Shown: positions 41,657 through 51,082 of the stretch, piece after piece | Layout of the letters: the number at the start of each line of letters is the position of its first letter | How positions within the stretch are numbered: the stretch's first letter is position 1 | Assembly: GCA_021604725.1 (NCBI GenBank) | Contig: BQJN01000009.1 | Location: forward strand, 1 to 60,758 | Direction of reading: 5' to 3' | Length of the DNA stretch: 60,758 bases | Source: Lysobacteraceae bacterium | GTDB lineage: Bacteria > Pseudomonadota > Gammaproteobacteria > Xanthomonadales > BQJN01 | Position numbers and translations under genes: made by a program | Notes under the pieces: model-generated | The model's database searches: none | Told to the model about the DNA's origin: nothing | Seen by the model: the letters and a program-made list of their open reading frames with translations, nothing else

Positions 41657-43987
41657 ATGAATAGCGAACAGCGAGACCCATGTGAATGGCGAGTTCGCCC
41701 AATCGTACTGGCCATTGCAATGGCAGTAGCGTCGGGTGTGACGTTTGCACAAGAGAGCAGCGACGACGAAGAGGAACAGGTGGCGACTGAGGAAGCGGTA
41801 GAAGAGGCGGCCAACCTCGGCAGCGTAACGGTCACGGCGCGACGCCGAGAGGAGTCGTTGCAAGAGGTGCCGATCGCGGTCACCGCGCTGGGCGAAGATC
41901 AGTTGCAGGAGTACGGCGTGCAAACGCTGGAAGATCTCACGGCGCTGGCGCCAAACGTCAAAATCAACGCTGGCCGTGGCACCAACAGCACGATCAATGC
42001 GTATATTCGCGGCGTCGGGCAGAACGACCCACTTTGGGGTTTTGAACCCGGTGTCGGCTTGTATATGGACGATGTCTACATCGCGCGTCCTCAAGGCGCC
42101 TTGCTTGATGTTTACGATGTCGAGCGCGTTGAAATTCTTCGCGGTCCGCAGGGCACCTTGTATGGCAAGAACACGATTGCCGGTGCCATCAAGTACGTGT
42201 CACGCGACATCGTTGGTGATTCGACCTACAAGGTGACCGGCGTGGTTGGGACCGACAGTCAGGTCGATTTGAAGGTTTCCGGCTCGATGCCAATCAACGA
42301 GAACGTCTATATTGGGGGTGCGGTCGCCCGGTTCCTGCGCGATGGCTACGGCAACGTGGTCGATGACGGCAGCCCGCAGCAGTACAACCGGGTTGGCGAT
42401 GAGGTGTCAGACAAGGATGTACTGGCCGTGCGCGGCAGCATTGCTTTCCTGATTGGCGATAGTGGCCGTTTCTCGATCATGGCCGACGCGCTGCGCGACG
42501 ATTCGAATATTCGCGGCGCGCAGCGGCTCAACGACGACTTCGGCAATCGTTTGCCGAGCCGCTATGACGTCAGGAACGACACGCCGGTGGGCAATGAAGA
42601 GGTGGTGATGAATGGCTTCGCGGCCAACTACACGCAGAACCTCAACAACAACTGGGACATGAAGTTCATCGCCTCGTGGCGTGAGGGCAAAACCAAGTCA
42701 TTCATTGACTTCGAGACCCTCAATACCAACGCGTTCAATGTTCCTGCCCGTTACGATGATTCGCAATCCAGTCTGGAAGCGCAGTTCAACTATCAAAGCG
42801 ATGATGGACGCTGGTCTGCAGTCACCGGTCTGTATGGCTTCGATGGCGATGCCTGTGGTGCCTTCGACGTGGTCCTTGGTGCAATCAATTTCACCAGCCT
42901 GACCCAAGGCTGCGTTTATACGCGAAGCTACGCCGCTTATGGCGACGTCACCTTTGCGTTGAACGAACGGGCCAATATCAGTATTGGTGGTCGCTTCAAT
43001 CGTGATGACAAGGAAGCTAGCGTCTTCGTTGGCCAGTATCTCGGCGCATTGCCGGGCAATGGCACGTTCTTCAACCCCAACCGGCCACCAGAGGGCTTCA
43101 CCTTGTTGGCGGTGCAGACCGATTACCAGAATGCGCGCGAGTACGATGACTTCACGCCCAAGTTTTCCTTTGACTATGCTTTTACCGATTCGGTGATGGG
43201 GTACGCCAGCTATACCAATGGATTCAAGAGTGGTGGTTTCGACATGCGCGGCAACGAAGCGGTCAACCCGGACACGCGCAATGGCTATGACTCGGAAACC
43301 GTCGACAATTACGAGATTGGTTTGAAATCGGTGCTGGCTGACGGCCGCCTGGTGTTGAATGTCACCGCATTCTCGGCACGCTACGAGGATGTGCAGGTGA
43401 CCACGCAGCAATTCGTTGACGTCGGTGGTATTCCGACCAACGTCACCGCAGTCCTCAACGCCGGTGAACAGCGCAACAACGGCCTGGAATTCGAAGCGTT
43501 CTGGCAGATCACCGACAACTTCCGCCTCGATACGGTGCTCGGTTATCTGGATGCTGACTTCACAGAGTTCAAAACCTCTGATCCGAACAATCCGGGGCAG
43601 ATCATCGACATCTCCAATACGGTCTCACCGATCAATGCGCCGGAGTTGACCGGCTACATTTCCGGTGAATATGTCTGGCCGATGCGAGATGGCGATTTCT
43701 CTGCGCGGCTCGGCTATCAGTACCGAGATGACACCAAGACAGCCAACATTACGCCGAGTGTGACTGACCAGAAGGCCTACAGCCTGGTCGATGCGACCAT
43801 CGCCTACACCACCTATGATGGGCATTGGCGCTTCTCGCTGGATGGACGAAACCTGACCGACGAGGAGTACATCACCTCCGGTTATGACTTCGGTCCTGCC
43901 GGTGCCGGTTTGTTGGGTGGCTTGAGCCAGTTGGGCTTCTATGGAGCTCCACGCAGCATCTTCTTCACCGCCAGCTACCGGTATTGA
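41657..43987 (+). CDS. TonB-dependent receptor of the 3-hydroxybutyrate locus
   Basis: A 776-residue outer-membrane receptor. A signal peptide (VLAIAMAVASGVTFA) precedes an acidic linker, the TonB-box-like LGSVTVTARRREESLQEVPIAVTAL and a plug (VERVEILRGPQGTLYGKNTIAGAI). The barrel ends with YGAPRSIFFTASYRY, a classical aromatic C-terminus. This is the subtype common in sphingomonads and marine gammaproteobacteria that take up diverse organic substrates. ATG 41657 follows AGAGGA; an in-frame ATG at 41630 is possible. Its place before a permease and 3-hydroxybutyrate enzymes suggests that it imports 3-hydroxybutyrate oligomers. That substrate is inferred. Confidence 0.88.
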   Translation: MNSEQRDPCEWRVRPIVLAIAMAVASGVTFAQESSDDEEEQVATEEAVEEAANLGSVTVTARRREESLQEVPIAVTALGEDQLQEYGVQTLEDLTALAPNVKINAGRGTNSTINAYIRGVGQNDPLWGFEPGVGLYMDDVYIARPQGALLDVYDVERVEILRGPQGTLYGKNTIAGAIKYVSRDIVGDSTYKVTGVVGTDSQVDLKVSGSMPINENVYIGGAVARFLRDGYGNVVDDGSPQQYNRVGDEVSDKDVLAVRGSIAFLIGDSGRFSIMADALRDDSNIRGAQRLNDDFGNRLPSRYDVRNDTPVGNEEVVMNGFAANYTQNLNNNWDMKFIASWREGKTKSFIDFETLNTNAFNVPARYDDSQSSLEAQFNYQSDDGRWSAVTGLYGFDGDACGAFDVVLGAINFTSLTQGCVYTRSYAAYGDVTFALNERANISIGGRFNRDDKEASVFVGQYLGALPGNGTFFNPNRPPEGFTLLAVQTDYQNAREYDDFTPKFSFDYAFTDSVMGYASYTNGFKSGGFDMRGNEAVNPDTRNGYDSETVDNYEIGLKSVLADGRLVLNVTAFSARYEDVQVTTQQFVDVGGIPTNVTAVLNAGEQRNNGLEFEAFWQITDNFRLDTVLGYLDADFTEFKTSDPNNPGQIIDISNTVSPINAPELTGYISGEYVWPMRDGDFSARLGYQYRDDTKTANITPSVTDQKAYSLVDATIAYTTYDGHWRFSLDGRNLTDEEYITSGYDFGPAGAGLLGGLSQLGFYGAPRSIFFTASYRY

Positions 43988-43997
43988 TCCTGCATTT

Positions 43998-44017
43998 GCC
44001 CGCCCTGCGGGGCGGGC
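43998..44017 (+). promoter_or_regulatory. GC-rich intercistronic hairpin
   Basis: GCCCGCCC-TGCG-GGGCGGGC, a perfect 8-bp stem between the receptor and permease genes. No T run follows, so it is more likely an mRNA-stability or partial-termination element that lowers downstream expression than a true terminator. Confidence 0.6.
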
Positions 44018-44035
44018 ACTAATGAGCGAGTCTTT

Positions 44036-45337
44036 ATGAGCGAGCTGGGCCTGATCGCGGGCATTGGATTACTGGTCTTCCTGGCCTTGCGCGGCATGAA
44101 CCTGTTGATTGCCGCGCCCTTGTGCGCGCTGTTGGTGGCGTTGTTCGCCGGCATCAATGTCTTTCCAGACGACGGTGGCGAAAGTTTCGTCACCAGCTAC
44201 ATGTCGGGCTTTGCCGGCTTTGTCACCGACTGGTACCTGATGTTCTTGCTCGGCGCGCTGTTCGGCAAGGTTATGGAGGACTGTGGTGCGGCCGAGGCAG
44301 TGTCGAAGTGGGTCACAGATCGATTCGGGGCACAAAGGGCGCTGCTGGCAACGGTCGCTGCCTGCGCCATCCTGACCTACGGTGGGGTGAGCCTATTCGT
44401 CGTGGCATTTTCGGTCTTCCCGATGGCCCTGGCCTTGTTTAAACAAGCCAATTTGCCACGACGCTTTCTCCCTGCAACTATCGCTTTTGGGTCAGTCACG
44501 TTCACCATGACCTCGGCCGGTTCGCCGGAAATTCAAAACTGGATTCCGATTCAATACCTGGGCACCACGCCCTACGCCGGATGGCAAGTCAGCCTGGTGG
44601 TCGCGATATTCATGGCTTCGGTTGGTTATTGGTGGCTGAAACGAATGGTGGGTCGGGCGGTGGCCAATGGCGAGTGTTTTGAGAACAGAGCCAGCGACCC
44701 GGAAACGCATGACAAGGCGTTACCAAACCCCTTGGTCAGCATGTTGCCGCTGGCAGTTGTTCTGGTCTCTTCGCTGGTTCTGCACGATGCATTGGGCAAA
44801 TGGGCGCTGTTGGTGGCCTTGCTGTCCGGTATTGCCGCAGCCGTCATTCTCAATTGGCGCTACTTCCTGACCCCAGCCAAGGCAATCGAGGAAGGTACTC
44901 TGGGCTCATTGTTGGCGATCGGCAATACCGCGGCGGTGGTGGGTTTTGGCGCGGTGGCCAAGACCTCACCGGCGTTTGCTGTCGCTGTGGAGATGATGAC
45001 GGCGGTGCCGGGCAGCGCCTTGATTGGTGCTGCCATTGCCGTGACCACCATCGCCGCCTTGACCGGCTCGGCCTCCGGAGGGCAATCCATCGCCCTGCCG
45101 ATTTTGGCCCCGGTTTACCTGGATCAAGGCGTCGACCCAGAGCAACTGCACCGTGTGGTAGCGATCTCATCAGGGGCGCTCGATACCTTGCCACACAATG
45201 GCTATGTGGTGACTACCATCCGCGCGATTTGTGGCGAAACTCATCAGGCCGCCTATGGCCCAATGGCAGCGTTGACCCTGGTGGTGCCGCTGGTGGGCAT
45301 GGCATTGGCGATTTTGTTGTTTGTGACTGTGGGCTAG
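44036..45337 (+). CDS. GntP-family permease, probably for 3-hydroxybutyrate
   Basis: A 433-residue inner-membrane transporter with about twelve hydrophobic segments. It matches the GntP/anion:proton symporter group: GALFGKVMEDCGAAEAVSKWV, YGGVSLFVVAFSVFPMALALF, NTAAVVGFGAVAKTSPAF and GALDTLPHNGYVVTT. GntP relatives beside ketone-body genes often carry 3-hydroxybutyrate (family context, from memory). The start is ATG 44036 with only a weak ribosome site, possibly coupled to the receptor transcript across the hairpin. It sits between the outer-membrane receptor and the oligomer hydrolase, so import of monomers or short oligomers across the inner membrane is the inferred job. Confidence 0.85.
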   Translation: MSELGLIAGIGLLVFLALRGMNLLIAAPLCALLVALFAGINVFPDDGGESFVTSYMSGFAGFVTDWYLMFLLGALFGKVMEDCGAAEAVSKWVTDRFGAQRALLATVAACAILTYGGVSLFVVAFSVFPMALALFKQANLPRRFLPATIAFGSVTFTMTSAGSPEIQNWIPIQYLGTTPYAGWQVSLVVAIFMASVGYWWLKRMVGRAVANGECFENRASDPETHDKALPNPLVSMLPLAVVLVSSLVLHDALGKWALLVALLSGIAAAVILNWRYFLTPAKAIEEGTLGSLLAIGNTAAVVGFGAVAKTSPAFAVAVEMMTAVPGSALIGAAIAVTTIAALTGSASGGQSIALPILAPVYLDQGVDPEQLHRVVAISSGALDTLPHNGYVVTTIRAICGETHQAAYGPMAALTLVVPLVGMALAILLFVTVG

Positions 45338-45588
45338 CCCGGACTATTCATGAATAACGCCAAGACTGTATGAATTATCATGAAAATCAATTCTTTACCA
45401 AGATTTGCTGAAAAGCAGTGTGTCCCAGCGGCACGCTTCCGGTTTCTCGTCCAAGCTGGCGGCGAATCCTGTCCGATCTCGCTTAAGCCATTGAATCACA
45501 TGGCTTTGCGCGAGCATCGAATAGCCTTCACCCACCAGCTTGACCGAGAACTCCGGACATTCACGAATAGTCCAGGCGAGGGGGCGTT

Positions 45589-47625
45589 ATGAAACCTATC
45601 AGACCGATGAAACAATCGTTCAGAATAGCCCACGTCGTGGCCATCACTTTGGTCGTGATGTCAGCTTGCAGCGCCGTACCTAAACAACCCCGCCTGGATG
45701 GCTGGCAACATGAGCAGGTTTCTGCAATAGAGTTGGATGGGGCGAGCGATGACCTGCTGACCGCGGGACTGGGTCTCGACGGATTGCGTAACCCTATGCC
45801 GCCAGCGTTTGCTGATCCCCTTGCTCCAACCGCTCAAGAGTTACGACGGCTGGCCTACCACAATAACTACCGCGCCCTGTTGGATCTGACCGACGCCGGC
45901 GGCTTCTCGCGGTTGTATGGATTCGGCAGTGATCAGGAAGCCGTTCCGGGGCGCGAGTACCTGTTGCTGGGCAGCAATCCGGCAATCGGATTGAGCCACG
46001 TGATGGTTTTGCAGGTGCCCGATACGTTTGCAAGCGATCAGCCTTGCCTGGTGGCCGCGCCGTCTTCCGGATCGCGTGGCGTTTATGGTGCAGTCGGCAC
46101 GGTTGGGCCTTGGGCTCTGCATAAGGGCTGCGCGGTGGTCTACACCGACAAGGGCACCGGCAATTGGGCGGCCGGACTGGCTGATGGCCAGGTAATGCAT
46201 GTCGATGGTCGCATGATGCCAGCTGAACAGGTCGATTACGCTGAACCGTTTTCGAGCAGTGCCATTGAGCCAATGTCACCGTTGCTGGCGTTAAAACATG
46301 CACACAGCGGCGTTAACCCAGAAGCCTATTGGGGCGATATGGTGCTGCATTCCATCGAAGTTGCGATGCACCTGTTGGCCGACCAGGGTCATCGCATCTC
46401 GCATGATGATCTTACGGTGGTGGCAGCCAGCGTATCCAACGGCGGTGGGGCTGTTCTGCACGCCGCGGAGCTCGACGAGGCGGACTGGATTGATGGCGTG
46501 GTCGCTTCAGAGCCGATGGTGATCACCGCAGCATCAGACTGGAATTTGTACCAAACCGCGACGCATGCGGCGATTTATGAGCCGTGTGCGGCATTGGCGA
46601 TGCCAGGCGCCCCAATGGCGGCAGCGCTGGCTTTGGCGCGACCGTTGCTTGAAGCGCGATGCAGGGCATTGGTCGATCTGGGGATGCTTGAGGCTGATCG
46701 CACTAATGTCACCGCCATGGCCGAAGCCGCAATGCAGCAGATGGCGCGGGTCGGGCGTCATCCGTCGGCAGCTCCGGCCATGGCATTCAACACCTACGCC
46801 AACCTGTGGGGCAGTATCGCTGGCGTTTATGGCAATGCCTACGCGCGCGCTTCGTTCGAAGAACAGCTCTGTGGTGTCGGCATTGCAGCAGTCGGGCCCA
46901 CAGGGCAGGCGACGCGTTGGCCGGAAGCAAGCCAGGTTGGCTTTGCCGGGTCCGGCAGTGGCATCCCACCCACTTCGGGGCTGGAGATGGTAGCGATTTC
47001 TCCAAGTGGCGTCAGCCGGCTGCTATTGGCTCCCGGCGTGGTCGACGGTGCTTTCGATTATGGGCTAGGGCCGACACTTTGCCTGCATGCGCTGGGTGGA
47101 AATCCATTGCCTGAGCAAGCGCAAAACTTCGCTCCAAACCCGGCCTGGCTCGCACGCGCAGCATCAGGCCAAGCCGCCGTGGTGCGCAGCGGCGACCCGG
47201 GCGATCGACCCGTCATCATCGTGCACGGCCAGGCCGATGGTTTGGTCTATGCATCCAATACCTCGCGGCCCTATGTTGAAACGGCATGGCGAGCTGGCCG
47301 CAATCAAGTGGTTTACATCGAAGTGGCCAACGCACAGCACTTCGACGCGCTGCTGGCCCTGCCAGGGTTCAACACACAGTATGTGCCGCTCAGTCCTTAC
47401 TTTGATCACGCCCTGGAGCAGATGTGGACCCATTTGCTGACAGCAGAGCCGCTGCCGGCCAGTCAATTGATCGATACGACGCCGAGGGCTAGCGATGCGT
47501 CAGGCGCAGAAGCATTGAACGCAACACACGTGCCGCCAGTTGGCTCGGACCCAGGAGAGTCTGCCATTTACATGGCAACGGACGGACTGTATGTGCCATC
47601 GCGAACGAGGCAAGGAAATGAGTGA
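45589..47625 (+). CDS. D-(-)-3-hydroxybutyrate oligomer hydrolase
   Basis: A 678-residue esterase of the 3HBOH family, which splits 3-hydroxybutyrate oligomers from PHB breakdown into monomers. Distinctive segments are GLGLDGLRNPMPPAF, RRLAYHNNYRALLDLT, SSGSRGVYGAVGTVGPWAL and the likely nucleophile region VAASVSNGGGAVL, where Ser replaces the usual first Gly of the lipase box. It ends with VIIVHGQADGLVYASNTSRPYV. A leader with VVMSAC suggests lipoprotein export, so hydrolysis may occur in the periplasm. ATG 45589 follows GAGGGGG. The 8-nt overlap with the dehydrogenase gene indicates translational coupling. The 251-nt gap before it contains only a doubtful 70-codon frame. Confidence 0.9.
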   Translation: MKPIRPMKQSFRIAHVVAITLVVMSACSAVPKQPRLDGWQHEQVSAIELDGASDDLLTAGLGLDGLRNPMPPAFADPLAPTAQELRRLAYHNNYRALLDLTDAGGFSRLYGFGSDQEAVPGREYLLLGSNPAIGLSHVMVLQVPDTFASDQPCLVAAPSSGSRGVYGAVGTVGPWALHKGCAVVYTDKGTGNWAAGLADGQVMHVDGRMMPAEQVDYAEPFSSSAIEPMSPLLALKHAHSGVNPEAYWGDMVLHSIEVAMHLLADQGHRISHDDLTVVAASVSNGGGAVLHAAELDEADWIDGVVASEPMVITAASDWNLYQTATHAAIYEPCAALAMPGAPMAAALALARPLLEARCRALVDLGMLEADRTNVTAMAEAAMQQMARVGRHPSAAPAMAFNTYANLWGSIAGVYGNAYARASFEEQLCGVGIAAVGPTGQATRWPEASQVGFAGSGSGIPPTSGLEMVAISPSGVSRLLLAPGVVDGAFDYGLGPTLCLHALGGNPLPEQAQNFAPNPAWLARAASGQAAVVRSGDPGDRPVIIVHGQADGLVYASNTSRPYVETAWRAGRNQVVYIEVANAQHFDALLALPGFNTQYVPLSPYFDHALEQMWTHLLTAEPLPASQLIDTTPRASDASGAEALNATHVPPVGSDPGESAIYMATDGLYVPSRTRQGNE

Positions 47626-48382
47626 GTCGATACTGATCACCGGTGCAGGATCAGGCATAGGGGCTGGTCTTGCCAGGCAGCTCGCGGGCGACAAACGAGT
47701 GATTGTGGTGTCGGACGTCAACCTTGAGGCTGCGGAAGAGGTAACAGCAGAAATCTCGCAGGCCGGGTACGAAGCGCATGCGATGTCACTGGATGTCACC
47801 GATGAAAACGACCTCGACGCGCTCGCCAAGTGTGCTGATGAGTATCAGTTGGATGTGTTGATCAACAATGCCGGCGTCCAGCATGTCGCTCCGCTGGAGG
47901 ACTTCGATGCCGAGCGCTTTCGCTTGTTGGTCGATGTTCTATTAAATGGCGCCGCAATGTGCTGCAAGGCCGTACTGCCGGTGATGCGGCGCAAAGGCAG
48001 CGGTCGGATCATCAATATCGGCTCGGTCCATTCGCTGGTTGCCTCCCCCTACAAGTCGGCCTACGTGGCAGCGAAACATGGATTGCTGGGGCTGTCCAAA
48101 GTGTTGGCATTGGAACTGGCTGATGTCGACGTCACCGTTAATACCGTTTGCCCCGGCTACGTTGACACACCGCTGGTGCGCGCCCAGGTAGCCGATCAGG
48201 CGCGCCACCACGGCATGGATCCCTCGGACGTGATCGAGCGCATTATGTTGAGCTCGACGCCGAAACGAAACTGGATCAGCATCGAGGAACTCACCGCAGC
48301 GGTGTCCTTTCTTGCCAGTCCATTGGCGCGCAACATCACCGGGCAAACTTTGGTGATTGACGGCGGCTGGACGGCGCAGTAG
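47618..48382 (+). CDS. bdhA: 3-hydroxybutyrate dehydrogenase (SDR)
   Basis: Cytoplasmic NAD-dependent short-chain dehydrogenase oxidising (R)-3-hydroxybutyrate to acetoacetate. It has the cofactor motif TGAGSGIG at about residues 8-15, NNAGVQHVAPLEDF with the family-typical VQHVAP, and the catalytic triad in SVHSLVASPYKSAYVAAKHG (Ser, Tyr, Lys). VCPGYVDTPLVRAQ and the C-terminal TGQTLVIDGGWTAQ also match the 3-HBDH subgroup. Length (254 residues) is normal. ATG 47618 follows AAGGAA and overlaps the hydrolase stop, so the product of the hydrolase is passed directly into this step. Confidence 0.92.
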   Translation: MSESILITGAGSGIGAGLARQLAGDKRVIVVSDVNLEAAEEVTAEISQAGYEAHAMSLDVTDENDLDALAKCADEYQLDVLINNAGVQHVAPLEDFDAERFRLLVDVLLNGAAMCCKAVLPVMRRKGSGRIINIGSVHSLVASPYKSAYVAAKHGLLGLSKVLALELADVDVTVNTVCPGYVDTPLVRAQVADQARHHGMDPSDVIERIMLSSTPKRNWISIEELTAAVSFLASPLARNITGQTLVIDGGWTAQ

Positions 48383-48387
48383 TTCCG

Positions 48388-49545
48388 TTACTGATTACGG
48401 TCGCGACGCGCGACGTAGCCGTGCAGCTCGGGCGAGTCGGGATCAAGAATGCGCAGGACATCGACCATTCCGGCTATGCCTGCAGCGTTTGGAGCGTTGA
48501 GTAGCACGATCAGCCCATCTCGGCTTGCTTCGTAGTAGTAGGCCACGGTGACCACGGACCAGTCAGATCCGCGGTGCCCAATGACTTTGTTGCCTTCAAG
48601 TTCGGTGATGTTCCAGCCTAGGCCATAGCCGGTTTTGAGTGGACATTGCGCATCCGGTACCACGCTGCAATCAATACCATCTTGAATGGAGAGCAGCGAA
48701 TTGCGTTGCATCAACAGATCTTCGGACAAACCATCGCCGCGCATGGTTTTGATCAGGAAGCGGGCGTAATCATCCAGGTTGATCACCATACTGCCGGCCG
48801 ACGAAAAGCTGCCTTCCTGACGGCACCAGCCTTCGGGGCGACAGTAGTATCCGGGGAACTGACCTTCGGCGTCCAATGACTGTGCAATGCGCGGGAAATT
48901 GGCCGAGTCCATACTCATCGCCGCGCTGGTCATCGCGTAGGGTTCAAATACATATTCACGTGCCAGTGTTTCGAATGAGCGCCCGAGTTTTGCTTCGGTG
49001 AATTTCGCCAAATATTCGAACCCTTCGCCAGAGTAGCCGAACGTGCTGCCAGGGTCGTTGATGAAGGCCAGCTTTCGATCCTCGGCGAAAAAACGCCAGT
49101 TCATGAAACCGCTGGTATGTGACAGCGCCATGCGCGGGGTCAGCTGCTGATGACGTGGATCATCCTCGATGTCCGGGTCCAGCCAGTGCAGATACATCGG
49201 TTCATCCAGCGATAGTTTGCCCTGTGTCGCCAGCCGCAAAACGGTCTCTGCAGTGACTGTCTTGGTGATTGAGCCGAGGTCGTATAGCGTCTGGGCAGAC
49301 GCGGCAACACCAGGCGATTGCTGACCATAGTGGTTGCGCCAGACGACTTGGCCATGCTTGATAACGGCGATGCCAGCGGTGTTTATTTGGTAGCGTGCCA
49401 TCACCTCCGACAATGAGGTATGCAAGGATTTGCTGCGCTCCGAATCAATCACCGGAATATCGTTCCGGCATCCTCTGTCGCTGAGAGCAAGAATGGGGAT
49501 GAGTATCAGGCCGGCGACAACGGCACCGATGAGTTTGTACGTCAT
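48388..49545 (-). CDS. Beta-lactamase-fold serine hydrolase
   Basis: A 385-residue envelope protein of the serine beta-lactamase/class C/esterase family. The nucleophile motif SxxK is SITK (in YDLGSITKTVTAE), the second motif reads YSGEG in place of YxN, and the third is HRG. An N-terminal hydrophobic segment (LIGAVVAGLILIPILAL) serves as signal or anchor. ATG 49545 fits that signal; ATG 49557 and 49578 are in frame. Such proteins act as esterases, peptidases or penicillin-binding-like enzymes; true beta-lactamase activity is unlikely to be the main role. It lies downstream of the sulfatase on the same strand, and convergent with the dehydrogenase 5 nt away. Confidence 0.85.
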   Translation of the reverse strand: MTYKLIGAVVAGLILIPILALSDRGCRNDIPVIDSERSKSLHTSLSEVMARYQINTAGIAVIKHGQVVWRNHYGQQSPGVAASAQTLYDLGSITKTVTAETVLRLATQGKLSLDEPMYLHWLDPDIEDDPRHQQLTPRMALSHTSGFMNWRFFAEDRKLAFINDPGSTFGYSGEGFEYLAKFTEAKLGRSFETLAREYVFEPYAMTSAAMSMDSANFPRIAQSLDAEGQFPGYYCRPEGWCRQEGSFSSAGSMVINLDDYARFLIKTMRGDGLSEDLLMQRNSLLSIQDGIDCSVVPDAQCPLKTGYGLGWNITELEGNKVIGHRGSDWSVVTVAYYYEASRDGLIVLLNAPNAAGIAGMVDVLRILDPDSPELHGYVARRDRNQ

Positions 49546-49645
49546 GCTTGTGATCATCCTTTTTTTGTTCGAGATCATGACTGCAATTTGTGTACCAGGT
49601 CTTGTCGATGAAGGTGGTGGCGCGCTTCTGACCGGGTCGCTCGGC

Positions 49646-51082
49646 TTACGAGGCTTCGAAGGATGCAATGAAAAGCTTGTCAGCCAATGCGGCAGCAAGA
49701 TGTCTTCGTTGTTGTTCCAGTTGCTCAATGACCGTTGAGTGGTCGGGTGAATCGATCAGGTTGAACGTTTCGTCCGGGTCGTTCGCCAAGTCATACAACT
49801 CGGCAAAATCGTGGTCGGTATACACGATGTATTTCCACCGCTCGCTTCGAACGCCATCATAGGCTGGAATTTCGGCCCTGTTTGGTGCGGGGTTGTAAGT
49901 GTGCTCTATATAGAAGGTTCGATCGGAATGCAGCAGGACAGGATTGAGCAGCGCCGGGGACAAAGAATTGCCATGACTCAGACAGTTTGGAGGCAATCCG
50001 GCAAGTTCAATGATCGTCGGTGCAATATCTAACAGGGTCGCAATATAGGATTCGTGGTGGCGTGAAAGTAGGTCAGCGTGATGAACAATCAGTGGCACTC
50101 GTAGGGAAACGTCGTGACCAAGCCATTTGCCCCCAAATCCGCGGTCGCCCATGAAAAAGCCATTGTCACTGGCAAGGATGATCCAGGTGTCCTGACCCCG
50201 GCCATTGGCTTGCAGTGCTGAGACAATGCGGCCGACGGCGTCATCAAGGCCGGTGATCATGGCAAAGTAGCGGCGGGACATCACGTCATAGACATCGTTG
50301 GCCCACCACAGACCGAATTGCTCGCGATTCAACGATTCCTGCAGAAACAAGGGAAAGCCATTGAACAGATCATCACCCCACGTCGCCGGTCTGGGGAAGA
50401 CGATAGGGTCATATAGCCCATCAAAACGTTTCGGTGGAACAAACTGTTCAGGTATTCGGGTGTCGGCATGCGGGGCCCAAAACCAGACGTTTAGTACCAG
50501 CGGCTGCGAGCGAGGCGTTTGCTCAATGAAAGAGACAGCGGCATCGGCCATACGGTCGGTGTAATGCGAGCCAATCAGGCTTTGATCAATAGGGGTGAAT
50601 GAGTCGAATTGCTGATCAATCCTCGGTTGATCGAAATTTGCACCATTCTTGCCGACGAACCCACTCCGGTACCCTGCATCTCTAAGGCGCTTCGCAAAGC
50701 TGTAGTTGAGCAAGTCGGAATCAACCAACGGCTGATCGAAGGTGTAACCATGCATGCGTTCGTACAAGCCGGTGAGCAGTGAGATGCGACTCGATGGACA
50801 AATGGGACTAGTGGCGAACGCCTGGTCGAATACCACGCCGTCGCCAGCAAGGAAGTCGATATTGGGTGTTTGCAAGTCGGGTGTGCGAAAACCCATCGCA
50901 TCGAAGCGCTGGTCATCGGTAAACAAGATGACGAAATTAGGTTGTGCTGCGACGATGAAAGGGACGAATACCGCCAGCATGTTAAAGCACACACATAGCG
51001 CTGAGCGTTTTGTCTTCGCTCGGCCGGTGAGCAATGGATTCGCAGATACAGTGCGGTTTGAAGCGTGTGCGGGCTTATTCAT
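49646..51082 (-). CDS. Sulfatase family protein
   Basis: A 478-residue exported type I sulfatase-like protein. Metal-binding residues appear in ILFTDDQRFDAMGF, and the formylglycine site reads SPICPSSRISLLTG. Its Cys aligns with the modified Cys of CxPSR, but Ser occupies the usual Pro/Ala position. Further motifs are WFWAPHADTRIP, ASDNGFFMGDRGFGGKW and ERWKYIVY. A signal peptide lies behind a long basic leader (RAKTKRSALCVCFNMLAVFVPFIVAA). The C-terminus FIASFEAS resembles the short FxxxFE tail also seen on the FG-GAP protein. ATG 51082 is chosen; GTG 51103 is possible. Formylglycine formation would need a maturase; the radical SAM gene nearby is better assigned to the peptide cluster. Confidence 0.87.
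   Translation of the reverse strand: MNKPAHASNRTVSANPLLTGRAKTKRSALCVCFNMLAVFVPFIVAAQPNFVILFTDDQRFDAMGFRTPDLQTPNIDFLAGDGVVFDQAFATSPICPSSRISLLTGLYERMHGYTFDQPLVDSDLLNYSFAKRLRDAGYRSGFVGKNGANFDQPRIDQQFDSFTPIDQSLIGSHYTDRMADAAVSFIEQTPRSQPLVLNVWFWAPHADTRIPEQFVPPKRFDGLYDPIVFPRPATWGDDLFNGFPLFLQESLNREQFGLWWANDVYDVMSRRYFAMITGLDDAVGRIVSALQANGRGQDTWIILASDNGFFMGDRGFGGKWLGHDVSLRVPLIVHHADLLSRHHESYIATLLDIAPTIIELAGLPPNCLSHGNSLSPALLNPVLLHSDRTFYIEHTYNPAPNRAEIPAYDGVRSERWKYIVYTDHDFAELYDLANDPDETFNLIDSPDHSTVIEQLEQQRRHLAAALADKLFIASFEAS

Noticed and set aside
45380-45592. A 70-codon frame between the permease and the oligomer hydrolase
   Set aside because: No recognisable domain and no good ribosome site; it ends inside the start of the hydrolase gene. 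A real small gene cannot be excluded.
48388-49545. True beta-lactamase resistance gene
   Set aside because: SxxK is present, but the second motif is YSG rather than YxN and the third is HRG. This fits the broad esterase/peptidase branch rather than a resistance enzyme.
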